From JBFJKD01 sp041600415 (lineage in GTDB: Bacteria > Pseudomonadota > Gammaproteobacteria > Pseudomonadales > Porticoccaceae), in contig JBFIKF010000002.1 in NCBI GenBank assembly GCA_041600415.1, forward strand, positions 1 to 64,000: DNA of 64,000 bases, given 5' to 3'. The notes under the pieces were generated by a model. That model was given only the letters and a program-made list of their open reading frames with translations, was not told the origin of the DNA and searched no databases. Below are positions 1 through 7,816 of this stretch, piece after piece (the first letter of the stretch is position 1; every line of letters begins with the position of its first letter). The position numbers and the translations under genes were made by a program.

Positions 1-1
1 A

Positions 2-541
2 TCCGCCCTGGGGGCGATCATCCTCGGCCCTGATACGGAAACCGAAATCAGAAATGCCGCTTATGCGGGGATGCAAATCACTACCCACCAGTACCAGATC
101 AACTTCAACGGCTGGATCGGGGAGGGCTATATTATTATTGACCCGGAGACTGGAGCAGGGGCGTATAAGATTGCAGGTGGGGGGAATGGGAGTTTTTTAG
201 ATAATTATGACTCCGAGTTAGTAGGATTTATTTTTTTGGCGCTGGCTTTATTGACGCCATTTTATGCAGGTCCACTGGCAGCCTTTTTTGGGGTGGTTAT
301 AACAATCTTGGCAATTTTCCATTTGTTTGTAACGTTGCTACAAACAGACTTGGTGATTAAAGAGAATGGTTGTCCTGAAGCAGTGTCAGATTTACTTTGG
401 GCCTTGACAGTATCACTTTTCGCATTTGCAAAATTGCCAAAAAATCTAGTAGATAAATTGGCAGCTTTGGTTGTCGGAATTTATTCAAAATTAGTTAAAG
501 GAGCTATTGGTGGTGCATCCGAAGCCTGTAATGATCTATGA
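2..541 (+). CDS. C-terminal part of a large protein with a variable hydrophobic tail (5' end outside window)
   Basis: The reading frame is open from the first bases, so this is the end of a longer gene and the internal ATG at 71 is not a true start. The first ~60 visible residues carry a conserved-looking stretch, GYIIIDPETGAGAY, followed by a Gly-rich linker. From memory this stretch sits near the C-terminus of large transglutaminase-like or RHS-type proteins; that is recall, not a search result. After the Gly-rich linker (about position 185) the DNA becomes AT-rich and encodes about three hydrophobic segments (GFIFLALALLTPF; AFFGVVITILAIFHLFV; a weaker one near the end). The stop overlaps the next ATG (ATGA). 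A swapped-in C-terminal module is an inference; the molecular function is unknown. Confidence 0.55.
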   Translation, partial: SALGAIILGPDTETEIRNAAYAGMQITTHQYQINFNGWIGEGYIIIDPETGAGAYKIAGGGNGSFLDNYDSELVGFIFLALALLTPFYAGPLAAFFGVVITILAIFHLFVTLLQTDLVIKENGCPEAVSDLLWALTVSLFAFAKLPKNLVDKLAALVVGIYSKLVKGAIGGASEACNDL

Positions 542-828
542 GTGATTCGTATGTAACATTGTGTTTGTCGATGTTTGTTTCGTCAATGTTTTTCATTCCG
601 TCCGCCCTGTTAAGAAAGGAAAATATTAGAAGCTTGTTTGTTGACTTTACCTATTCGGCAGTTGTTGGATTCTTTGGTTTCCTTTTGCTTTTAGTAATCA
701 AGATTAAAATTCCCTTGGAGATAATAAGTCAGTTGTTCATTATGTTGGGATATTGCTTGTTTATGAGAAAATCAGGCCTTCGTGATTTGTTGAGATCGCG
801 GGATCAGGCTAAACCGCCATCATCTTAA
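538..828 (+). CDS. Small hypothetical membrane protein
   Basis: This 96-residue protein begins in an ATGA overlap with the stop of the preceding large gene, so the two are probably translationally coupled. It has two or three predicted membrane segments (about residues 5-25, 38-55 and 60-75), with a basic loop between the first two and a basic, polar C-terminus. The DNA is as AT-rich as the tail of the upstream gene and unlike the GC-richer DNA that follows. I recognise no family. Position, size and composition would suit an immunity or partner protein for the upstream variable tail, but that is inference only. Confidence 0.5.
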   Translation: MSDSYVTLCLSMFVSSMFFIPSALLRKENIRSLFVDFTYSAVVGFFGFLLLLVIKIKIPLEIISQLFIMLGYCLFMRKSGLRDLLRSRDQAKPPSS

Positions 829-897
829 CCGATGCTCAAAATTAACGACAAGAACCTGCCCAGCTTTATCGGATATGTTTGCAAAGCGCTATTCCAG

Positions 898-1023
898 AGG
901 TCAGCAGAAAAAAGACCTCGTGAGTTTAAAGTCGATGCGTTACGCCGGATGGAAAGGTCAGGTAAGCAACTAGCCGATATTCGCATGGAACCTCATAGTC
1001 ACCTCAAACAACTCTAAAAATGG
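898..1023 (+). pseudogene. Remnant of an IS3-type transposase orfA
   Basis: A frame here encodes PREFKVDALRRMERSGKQLA followed by DI, which strongly resembles the start of the helix-turn-helix region of IS3-family OrfA proteins (EFK.EA.R....SGK..A.IA). The frame then diverges and stops at 1015-1017 in QL*KW, where a live OrfA typically reads QLYKW or LYRW, so a Tyr codon appears to have become TAA. No orfB, terminal inverted repeat or target duplication is visible around it. It is a decayed fragment rather than a gene. The family assignment is from motif memory. Confidence 0.5.
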
Positions 1024-1248
1024 ACAGAGCCACAGTCTTGCGAGGCCCAACGCTACCCAAAGAGTAAGATATCACAACTTTTCTGGGTTCTGTCCGCAGC
1101 CCAGCAGGCGCTGTAGTGGGCTTTACTGAGTCTATGAAAACACTGGTCGAGGTGGTGGTAAAGCAGATATTATTGGCGCTGAGCGTACGACATTGAGTGC
1201 GGACTAACACCTCATCCGAATTCCCCGTACGTATTAGATAAGGCAATT

Positions 1249-1830
1249 ATGGCCACTTGGTTCCCCTATATACTCCCCCCGCTTATTGGTGCTTTTATTG
1301 GCGCCCTGACTAACGACGTTGCTATTCGCATGTTGTTCAGGCCCTATGCGGCGCGGCATATCGGCAAGTGGCGGGTGCCTTTTACGCCGGGTCTGATCCC
1401 GCGCGAACGGCACCATATCGCCGAATCAATCGCTGATACTTTTGTGGCCCATGTGTTTAGTCACGACGACGTGGCGGAATTATTCCTGACCGATAAGGTT
1501 AAGGCCCAGCTCAAAATAAAGGTGGACGAGCTGATCGGAAAGTTGGGTGGCTTACTTAATGTTAATGAAATGATGCTGGGCATGGCGCGCAATATGGCCG
1601 GTTCTTACCTCATCGATGAAATCGGCAAGGTCGCAGCGGAAATGGGTCAGGAAAGTGATGCGATCAAGCAACGAATTAAGAATAAAATCGATAATCTGGA
1701 TGTAGCTACCCTCGAAGAGCTGGTGATGGGTTTTTCCCGCAAACAGTTTCGACACATTACCTGGTTTGGTGCACTGCTCGGTTTTATGATCGGTGGCGTA
1801 CAGGTACTGGTGTTCCATTTTTTGCTATAA
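1249..1830 (+). CDS. DUF445 family membrane protein
   Basis: This 193-residue protein starts with a hydrophobic segment (about residues 5-25) containing the family-typical GAFIGALTNDVAIRMLF. The signature LFRPY...PFTPGLIPRER then follows, along with an amphipathic alpha-helical middle. A second membrane helix closes the C-terminus (about 170-192). Both termini are therefore likely anchored in the inner membrane with the helical part between them. AAGG five bases before the ATG supports the start. It is shorter than the ~400-residue members and matches the short gammaproteobacterial form. The biochemical role of the family is not established. No operon partner is evident; a tRNA on the other strand follows. 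Confidence 0.85.
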   Translation: MATWFPYILPPLIGAFIGALTNDVAIRMLFRPYAARHIGKWRVPFTPGLIPRERHHIAESIADTFVAHVFSHDDVAELFLTDKVKAQLKIKVDELIGKLGGLLNVNEMMLGMARNMAGSYLIDEIGKVAAEMGQESDAIKQRIKNKIDNLDVATLEELVMGFSRKQFRHITWFGALLGFMIGGVQVLVFHFLL

Positions 1831-1903
1831 AAAACGGTAAAAATAAGCTCGACCGCCCCAGTTCCGGGGGATTTATGGATTGATCAGGTCAGGGGAATAT
1901 TAT

Positions 1904-1980
1904 TGGTCGGAGAGACAGGATTTGAACCTGCGACCCCTGCGTCCCGAACGCAGTGCTCTACCAAGCTGAGCTACTCTCCG
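1904..1980 (-). tRNA. tRNA-Pro (anticodon CGG)
   Basis: The reverse strand folds as a 77-nt cloverleaf. The acceptor stem is CGGAGAG paired with CTCTCCG plus the discriminator base, and the 3' CCA is encoded. The anticodon loop TTCGGGA sits on stem CTGCG/CGCAG, and the T-arm carries GGTTCAAATCC. The anticodon is CGG, reading the proline codon CCG. Confidence 0.95.
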
Positions 1981-2203
1981 ATTGCCCGCAAAACGAGCGG
2001 GCGCATTATAGCACTGCGAATTGTGCTGTAAATCCGCGCAGGCCAGCTCGGTCGTTATATCCTTAATGGACAGGTCACGGTGCGTCCCTGCCCGGTCTGG
2101 AAGAACTCGATTCGGTCAGTTAGGTGACTAAAAGCAGAAGTTTGGTCAAAAAGTGGATTCGGTGCCATACTTAAGGCGGCTCAACCGACGGACAGGTGAT
2201 GTT

Positions 2204-2851
2204 GTGACTGCATCGAGTACCGACAAAATTCGTGAAAAGAAGCGCCGTTTCCTTAAGCGCGAGCAACGCATTATCGATACCGCCCTGCGCCTGTTAATCA
2301 AGCAGGGGATTGATCAGGTGACGGTGTCGGCGATCTCGAAGGAAGCGGGTATCGGCAAAGGTACCGTGTACAAGCATTTTCAGAGCAAAGCCGAGATCAT
2401 GATGCGTATTATGCTCGACTACGAGCAGAATATTGGCGCGAATCTCCAGGCCGGTATCCTGGCGACGGAGCGCGGCGACCCGGGTGCCGCGGCAAAGGCC
2501 TATTTTCGTTCCCGACTGTCCAATCCGGCGCTGGATCGGCTGGTGCAACAATTGGAGGCCCGGCTTGAAAACAGCCCGGAGGTAAGCGCACAGATGGCCG
2601 AGGTACACAGGGTGCGACGGTCAACTGCGCAGGCTCTGAACCAGATGGTGGCAAAACTGATTAAACGGGGTTTGCTGGAGGATGTGCCTCCCCATTATCA
2701 CTATCTGGCCTGCTGGGCATTGGCGCAGGGTGCGGTGGAAGTCTGTTTTAACAAGGGTTTTGCCGATCAGTTCGACGACAAAACGGATTTGCTGGATTTT
2801 ATCGCCCATATCGGTGTCACGATGGGCAATCGCGGCCAGTTGCGTAAGTAG
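2204..2851 (+). CDS. TetR/AcrR family transcriptional regulator
   Basis: The N-terminal helix-turn-helix is typical of TetR regulators: RIIDTALRLLIKQGIDQVTV, then SAISKEAGIGKGTVYKHFQSK (split here for length). The rest is an all-helical ligand/dimerisation domain of about 150 residues. A GTG at 2204 with AGGTGAT just upstream is preferred over the GTG at 2153, which has no ribosome-binding site and would add 17 non-conserved residues. The protein is then about 215 residues. The next gene starts only ~20 bases downstream, so the two may be co-transcribed. The ligand and target operator cannot be read from the sequence. Confidence 0.88.
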   Translation: MTASSTDKIREKKRRFLKREQRIIDTALRLLIKQGIDQVTVSAISKEAGIGKGTVYKHFQSKAEIMMRIMLDYEQNIGANLQAGILATERGDPGAAAKAYFRSRLSNPALDRLVQQLEARLENSPEVSAQMAEVHRVRRSTAQALNQMVAKLIKRGLLEDVPPHYHYLACWALAQGAVEVCFNKGFADQFDDKTDLLDFIAHIGVTMGNRGQLRK

Positions 2852-2872
2852 TAGCGCGAGCGGAGCAGCGTG

Positions 2873-3472
2873 GTGACGGACAAACAGATAACGGATTACA
2901 AACCGCCGCAACGCACTGGTGAACTGGAGCAGCTGTATCAGGATTTGCTCGATAATCAGACGGCAGCGGTAAAAAAATTGCCCCCGGTGGATAGCTGGAA
3001 CCCACCCCTGAGCGGGGACATCGATATTGTTGTTGAACGCAACGGCGACTGGGTTCACGAAGGCGTAAGAATTAAACGCGAACCGCTCGTGCGTTTGTTT
3101 TCGACCATTTTAAAACGGGAAGGGGATGAGTATTTTCTGGTGACCCCTGTAGAAAAATGGCGTATTCAGGTGCGCGATGTACCTTTCGCGGTGATCGCGG
3201 TCGCTGCACAACAACGGAGTGGGGAACAGGTGTTGGTGTTTACCACGCGCACGGGCGATGAAACTATAGCGGGGCCGAACAACCCCATACGAGTGGTTAT
3301 TAACCAGGCCACCGGTGAACCGTCGCCCTACGTGCTGGTACGTAAAAACCTGGAAGGGCTGATCCAACGCAATGTCTACTACGAACTGGTGGAGATGGCG
3401 GAAACGCGGGACATAAATGGCCAAACAATTCACGGCGTAACCAGTCTTGGTCAATTTTTTCATCTGGCTTAA
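2873..3472 (+). CDS. DUF1285 family protein
   Basis: A ~199-residue soluble protein matching the DUF1285 family: an N-terminal helical part, then a beta-rich domain with WNPPLSGDIDIVVERNGDW and the core EGVRIKREPLVRLFSTIL and EDEYFLVTPVEK-like segments. Two GTG codons in a row could start it; the second (2873) has GGAG at a better distance than the first (2870). The family is widespread in Proteobacteria, but its role is not settled to my knowledge. It sits directly behind the TetR gene and just before the secreted M20 peptidase on the same strand. Confidence 0.8.
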   Translation: MTDKQITDYKPPQRTGELEQLYQDLLDNQTAAVKKLPPVDSWNPPLSGDIDIVVERNGDWVHEGVRIKREPLVRLFSTILKREGDEYFLVTPVEKWRIQVRDVPFAVIAVAAQQRSGEQVLVFTTRTGDETIAGPNNPIRVVINQATGEPSPYVLVRKNLEGLIQRNVYYELVEMAETRDINGQTIHGVTSLGQFFHLA

Positions 3473-3478
3473 AACGGT

Positions 3479-4882
3479 ATGCAAATGAATGTCATCAAAA
3501 ATCTCTGGCCCGCAGTCGTGGCGATGAGCGTGCTATTTTCCTCGGGGTCCCTCGGCGAGATCGCCAAGGAAGAGGATACGTTGTCATTATTGGCAAATTA
3601 TGTGCGCGTCGATACCAGCAATCCGCCGGGCAATGAAAGTCGCGCAGTGGAATTTTTTGCAAAGATTCTCACGGCCGAGGGTATTGCCTTTGAAACGGTG
3701 GAATCCGCGCCGGGGCGGGGCAATTTAAGGGCGCGCTTGTCCGGTGGCGACCAACCGGCCCTGATATTGTTGCACCATACCGATGTGGTGCCTGCCGATC
3801 CGGCCCGTTGGCAACATAATCCTTTTGGCGCCGAGGTGGCGGACGGCTTCCTGCATGGGCGGGGCACGGTGGATACCAAGTCGCTGGGCATCTTTCATCT
3901 ACGGGCATTTATAGCGCTACACCGGGCGGGCAAACCCCTTAATCGGGATGTGATTTTTATAGCCACGGCGGATGAGGAGGCGGGCGGCGCATTGGGGGTT
4001 GGCTGGTTGCTTGAGCATCGCCCGGAACTGCTGGATGGAGTAGGGGCAGTATTGAATGAGGGCGGTTACGGCGAATTGCACGGTGACACCCTGACCTTTG
4101 CGGTGGAAGTTACCCAGAAAGTGCCGCTGTGGTTGCGTCTAGAGGCCCGAGGGGAACCAGGGCACGGCGCTACCCCGCGCACAGATAGTGCAGTGAATCG
4201 ACTGGTGCGCGCGTTGGCTAGGATCGAAGGGTTTGAGTTTCCCCCGCGTTTGATTCCGCCGGTGAAGCAGTATCTAAAAGGTATCGCCGCCATCACACCG
4301 CCACCCTGGGGCAAACGTTTTTCTGATCCGGAGAAGATGGTGGGGAATACACAGCAGATGCAAGCATTGCATGACCACGATCATCGTTTACATGCGTTGC
4401 TGCGCAGCACCTGTGCTGTGACCCGCCTGGCAGGCAGCGAAAAAATCAATTCCATTCCCGGCACGGCAAGCGCGGAGCTTGATTGCCGCCTGTTGCCAGA
4501 TGAGGACCCCGAGCAGGTGTTGCAGGTGCTGACCGCGGTGGTGGATGATCCTGAGGTGTCCGTTACCACATTGTTGAATTTTGGTGCGGGGGTATCCGCT
4601 ACGGATGATCCGGCCTATCGGGCGATTGAAACAACATTGCAGCGGGATTTTCCGGACGCGCTGGTATTGCCGAAAGTTGCCGCTGGTTTTACGGACAGCC
4701 ATTACTTTCGCGAACGTGGTATCGCTGCCTATGGTTTTTCGCCAATTATTGTTAGCAACGAAGAGCGCGACGGCGTGCACGGGGACGACGAAAAGCTCTC
4801 CATTGACGACATTGAGCGGGGCGCTCAGCTCATGAGTGTGATCGTCAATTCTCTGGTGTACGACGCACCAGATACGCCCTGA
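3479..4882 (+). CDS. M20 family metallopeptidase, exported
   Basis: This zinc-dependent M20 peptidase/deacylase has 467 residues. Residues 1-25 form a signal peptide (hydrophobic AVVAMSVLFSSGSLG), so it acts in the periplasm or outside. The metal ligands are recognisable: the His and Asp of LLHHTDVVP, the Asp of GRGTVDTK, the catalytic and ligand Glu pair of TADEEAGG, and the late His of GFTDSHYF. A dimerisation (lid) domain lies between about residues 210 and 330. The substrate (dipeptide, N-acyl amino acid or amide) cannot be told. It starts 7 bases after the DUF1285 stop and converges with the LLM gene on the other strand, 12 bases beyond its stop. Confidence 0.88.
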   Translation: MQMNVIKNLWPAVVAMSVLFSSGSLGEIAKEEDTLSLLANYVRVDTSNPPGNESRAVEFFAKILTAEGIAFETVESAPGRGNLRARLSGGDQPALILLHHTDVVPADPARWQHNPFGAEVADGFLHGRGTVDTKSLGIFHLRAFIALHRAGKPLNRDVIFIATADEEAGGALGVGWLLEHRPELLDGVGAVLNEGGYGELHGDTLTFAVEVTQKVPLWLRLEARGEPGHGATPRTDSAVNRLVRALARIEGFEFPPRLIPPVKQYLKGIAAITPPPWGKRFSDPEKMVGNTQQMQALHDHDHRLHALLRSTCAVTRLAGSEKINSIPGTASAELDCRLLPDEDPEQVLQVLTAVVDDPEVSVTTLLNFGAGVSATDDPAYRAIETTLQRDFPDALVLPKVAAGFTDSHYFRERGIAAYGFSPIIVSNEERDGVHGDDEKLSIDDIERGAQLMSVIVNSLVYDAPDTP

Positions 4883-4894
4883 GCGCCCGCCGCG

Positions 4895-6028
4895 CTATAG
4901 TCCAGGGTTCACCGAGCGCCCAGCGAAACGTGCTGCCTCGCGATAGTCGGGCCAAAGTTGCAGCAGGCTGGCCAGATCCCCGGGGCGACTGCCGTGCAAG
5001 ACGATACCATCGGCGCCAGCGGCAAAATAATCTCGCAGGCGACCGGCGCAGTGTTCTGCGGTGCCCAGGGCGTTGCCTTCGTATAGCCATTTTTCCGGCC
5101 ACAGATCCCGCTGACGTCGTAGTTCGTCGTATTCACGGGTGACCCCTTCGTCTCCCATATTGCCGCCCTTGTTCTGACTCATGCCGGCCATAATGGCTTC
5201 GCGAACCGGCAGTACTTCCTCTAGAGACCACTGGTTGACGGCGCACACGGCTTCCAGAATATGAGGTAGCACTGCGTAGGTGCCCATGCGGCGCACGATG
5301 TATTCCAGTTGCTTCTCTTCATCCACGTCGCTGGCGGTTACTACTATTGGCCAGATTCGCACGCTGTCCGGATCCCGCCCGGCGTCACTGGCGCCGCGCC
5401 GTATGATCTCAATGGAAGCGGCTACGCCCACCGTGCTCCACAGCGGTTGCAGTACCACGCCATCGGCATGCTGGCCGGCCCAGTACAGGGTTTTTGGCCC
5501 CATGGCGGCCATAACAATTGGCGGGATCACTTCCAGCTCGAGACCAAGTTTGGCATTGGTCAAGGTGCCCGCCGGACCCTTATAGGTTACCGCTTCCCCT
5601 CGCCACAGGCGGCGCAGAATATCGAAATAATCGGCAAACAGGCGAAAATTCATATGGGGAATGCCGATCCTGTCCGCCAGCGAGTTGAAGCCACGGCCAA
5701 CACCGAGAGCGAAACGATTGTCGGACATTAGCATCATGGTGGAGGCATAAGCGGCGGTCAGAAGTGGATTGCGGGCCGGGAGGTTGGCAATCAGGCCGGC
5801 AATAATTGCCATGTTCGGGGACTTGGCGAGACTAATGCCGGACAGGACCCCCAGTTCCTTATTACTGAGGCGTTCCGAAAGCCAGACGGATCCAAAACCC
5901 AGGCTGTCCCCAATGGGTACGTCTTCGAAGATTTGTTGGGGATTAACGGCATGGCCGGGCAGGGCATAGAAACCCAATTCTGGAAACTGTTGCATGCGCA
6001 ACTCCCTGTTGTTATCGGTCGTGGTCAA
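4895..6028 (-). CDS. LLM class flavin-dependent oxidoreductase (MSMEG_2249-like)
   Basis: This 377-residue protein has a luciferase-like TIM barrel. The N-terminal ELGFYALPGH and GSVWLSERLSNKE, the central FALGVGRGF and the ADGVVLQP strand resemble the subgroup described as probable F420-dependent oxidoreductases of the MSMEG_2249 type (from memory). Gammaproteobacteria generally lack F420, so FMN supplied by a reductase is the likelier cofactor. It is the last gene of a minus-strand cluster with a DapA-type lyase and a Rieske dioxygenase. A 190-bp gap with a hairpin separates it from them, so it may have its own promoter. The substrate is unknown; a role in the same catabolic route is inferred. 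Confidence 0.82.
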   Translation of the reverse strand: MTTTDNNRELRMQQFPELGFYALPGHAVNPQQIFEDVPIGDSLGFGSVWLSERLSNKELGVLSGISLAKSPNMAIIAGLIANLPARNPLLTAAYASTMMLMSDNRFALGVGRGFNSLADRIGIPHMNFRLFADYFDILRRLWRGEAVTYKGPAGTLTNAKLGLELEVIPPIVMAAMGPKTLYWAGQHADGVVLQPLWSTVGVAASIEIIRRGASDAGRDPDSVRIWPIVVTASDVDEEKQLEYIVRRMGTYAVLPHILEAVCAVNQWSLEEVLPVREAIMAGMSQNKGGNMGDEGVTREYDELRRQRDLWPEKWLYEGNALGTAEHCAGRLRDYFAAGADGIVLHGSRPGDLASLLQLWPDYREAARFAGRSVNPGL

Positions 6029-6172
6029 GGGTCAGCTAGAGCTGTTAGCTGGAGGGATAGTGTACGTTATTTAGGGAAATTAACAGAAAACTATAGTGGT
6101 TAATAGAACCGGGGCTCTGAGAGGTATTTTCTTTTGGCGCAATTTGAGGGGGTATTATCAGTTCTGCGTAAA

Positions 6173-6201
6173 CACCCTTGGGCCAAATTCGCCCAAGGGT
6201 G
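6173..6201 (-). terminator. Hairpin downstream of the DapA-type lyase gene
   Basis: A perfect 11-bp inverted repeat (CACCCTTGGGC / GCCCAAGGGTG) with a 7-nt loop lies 17 bases past the stop of the minus-strand lyase gene. Only a short T run (TTT) follows on the minus strand, so termination may be weak, or the structure may be an mRNA 3'-end stabiliser. Confidence 0.55.
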
Positions 6202-6217
6202 AGTCTATGCAGCGAAC

Positions 6218-7183
6218 TCAGGCCACGCCCAGTCGTTTTAAATTATCCACCAGCCACTCGCGCCGCTGTGCCGACACGTCGTCCACTGGTGGCAGCATAT
6301 AACCACCATTCAGGCCAATGGCGTCGTACCAGGGCTTGAGTAACGCAAATGCCGACGCATAACTGGCAGTCTGGACGATATGCCACACGGTTTGGTCTTC
6401 CACAAAATCTGAAACGTCCCGCAGGGATTTCCATACCTGGTACGCTTCGTCCATCTTGCCGGCTTCCGCCAGTTTTTTATATTCCTGAATCTGCGCACGC
6501 TTTTTGCCAAACACGGTGTAGTGGAAAGCAGCCCACTGGATAAACGGGTAACCGGCGCGCAGATCGTCGTAGAAATATTGTTCCATCGGCTCGCTAACGA
6601 AAAAGTCCTCGCGCAACTCGCGGCGCAATTTGTAGGTGTCCGAGCGTCGTAGACTGCCCTGTTTTACGCCGACGATGGTATCGATATCCGCCAGCCGTCT
6701 TACCAGGTCAAAACTCAGCACCGTACCCGAAACCGGCGTGCGATACAGAATCATCGCCATATCGGTGTTAGCCGCGAGGTATTTATAAAACGCAAAAATT
6801 TCGTCGTCGGTTTTAAGTTGCACCGCCGGGTTCATCACCTCGGCGGTGCGATACCCCATTTTCTCGACAAGTTGCATTTTTTCAAGTGCCTGGCGAGCGC
6901 TGAAATCCAGAATGATAGTGGAAATATCAATCCTGCCCCTGACCGCATCGGCGATCACTTCGTGATAATTCAGCCATTCCGACAATGTTAAATTCCAGGC
7001 TTCGGCGATAAATCCACCGACCACAATGCCGTCCATGCCCATCGCGACAAACTGCTCAATATTGTCCCGCATGGCAGGTTCGTCGAGTCGGCCATCCTTG
7101 GTGAAAGGCGTTAACGGTGCATCGTAAAATCCCCGTAAATTTTTCTGCGCCCACTGTTTGGCTTCCGCTCGCGTGTATTCCAT
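6218..7183 (-). CDS. DapA/NanA-superfamily aldolase, hydratase-aldolase (NahE)-like
   Basis: A 321-residue class I (Schiff-base) aldolase-type TIM barrel. The catalytic Tyr is Y147 in MILYRTP and the Schiff-base Lys is K174 in IVGVKQGS. The usual GTTGE carboxylate-binding loop is replaced by GGFIAE at about 56-61. That argues against true dihydrodipicolinate synthase and for a lyase acting on another 2-oxo acid. In naphthalene-type pathways the NahE hydratase-aldolase of this superfamily cleaves the hydroxybenzylidene-pyruvate formed after ring dioxygenation. The adjacent Rieske dioxygenase makes such a role plausible, but it is inferred. It lies about 100 bp behind the dioxygenase beta gene on the same strand. 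Confidence 0.8.
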   Translation of the reverse strand: MEYTRAEAKQWAQKNLRGFYDAPLTPFTKDGRLDEPAMRDNIEQFVAMGMDGIVVGGFIAEAWNLTLSEWLNYHEVIADAVRGRIDISTIILDFSARQALEKMQLVEKMGYRTAEVMNPAVQLKTDDEIFAFYKYLAANTDMAMILYRTPVSGTVLSFDLVRRLADIDTIVGVKQGSLRRSDTYKLRRELREDFFVSEPMEQYFYDDLRAGYPFIQWAAFHYTVFGKKRAQIQEYKKLAEAGKMDEAYQVWKSLRDVSDFVEDQTVWHIVQTASYASAFALLKPWYDAIGLNGGYMLPPVDDVSAQRREWLVDNLKRLGVA

Positions 7184-7282
7184 AATTTTTCTCAGCTACA
7201 AATAATGGTTATGACTTGCCTAATTTGAATCAACAGGCCGGACATCCGTGCCCGGCTGTTGCTATCTTATCGGGGCGAAGTT

Positions 7283-7816
7283 TTACATAAATACCGACAG
7301 GTTTTCATCGAGGACTACGTGTTGGTCGAATATGATATGTCGCCGGGCCAGTCGCCACTGACCATTCACATTGCGCAAACGGTCGCGCCGCGCCGCCACA
7401 AACCAGGCTTCCTCATCCTGGCGACGATTGCGATACAGAATAATATTGGAAAATACCGCCAGCTCATTTTCGTCTTCGGTATATTCCGCTTCAACGTTGG
7501 ATACGATGCGTCGCACCCGGGCGGGGGGATCTTCAATCCACGCCAGGCCAGTCTCGAAGCGCTGAATGCGGTGTTCAATATCGGTGTAATCATCGTTATA
7601 GACCGAGGAAGAATTTTCCGGCGTTGGTGCCGGTCGCTTATCTTTACGAAAACGGTTTTCCCGTATGGGCAGCCAATAATGTATATCTTCGGTCAAGGTG
7701 GCCTGCCAGGGACGAAATTGTTCGTCGTCCAGCAGCCGCGCCTCGCGGAATAAAAACGATTGAACGATATAGTGTAATTCGAGAGGCACCAGCATGCCTG
7801 GCGCTTTGGCGCTCAT
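7283..7816 (-). CDS. Aromatic-ring-hydroxylating dioxygenase, beta subunit
   Basis: This 177-residue protein of the NTF2-like fold is the small subunit of Rieske dioxygenases. It has the typical opening (LHYIVQSFLFREARLLDD, then RPWQATLTEDIHYWLPIREN) and the C-terminal RDRLRNVNGQWRLARRHI. It is thought to support the alpha3beta3 assembly rather than catalysis. Its start overlaps the alpha-subunit stop by four bases (ATGA), so the two are translationally coupled and made in equal amounts. No ferredoxin or ferredoxin reductase is encoded nearby. Confidence 0.92.
   Translation of the reverse strand: MSAKAPGMLVPLELHYIVQSFLFREARLLDDEQFRPWQATLTEDIHYWLPIRENRFRKDKRPAPTPENSSSVYNDDYTDIEHRIQRFETGLAWIEDPPARVRRIVSNVEAEYTEDENELAVFSNIILYRNRRQDEEAWFVAARRDRLRNVNGQWRLARRHIIFDQHVVLDENLSVFM

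Noticed and set aside
1004..1246. Minus-strand frame of 80 residues near the IS remnant
   Set aside because: No motif, odd composition and no ribosome-binding site; it lies in sequence that looks like decayed insertion DNA.
2294..3058. Minus-strand frames of 62-145 residues opposite the TetR and DUF1285 genes
   Set aside because: They lie fully antisense to well supported genes and have no recognisable domain.
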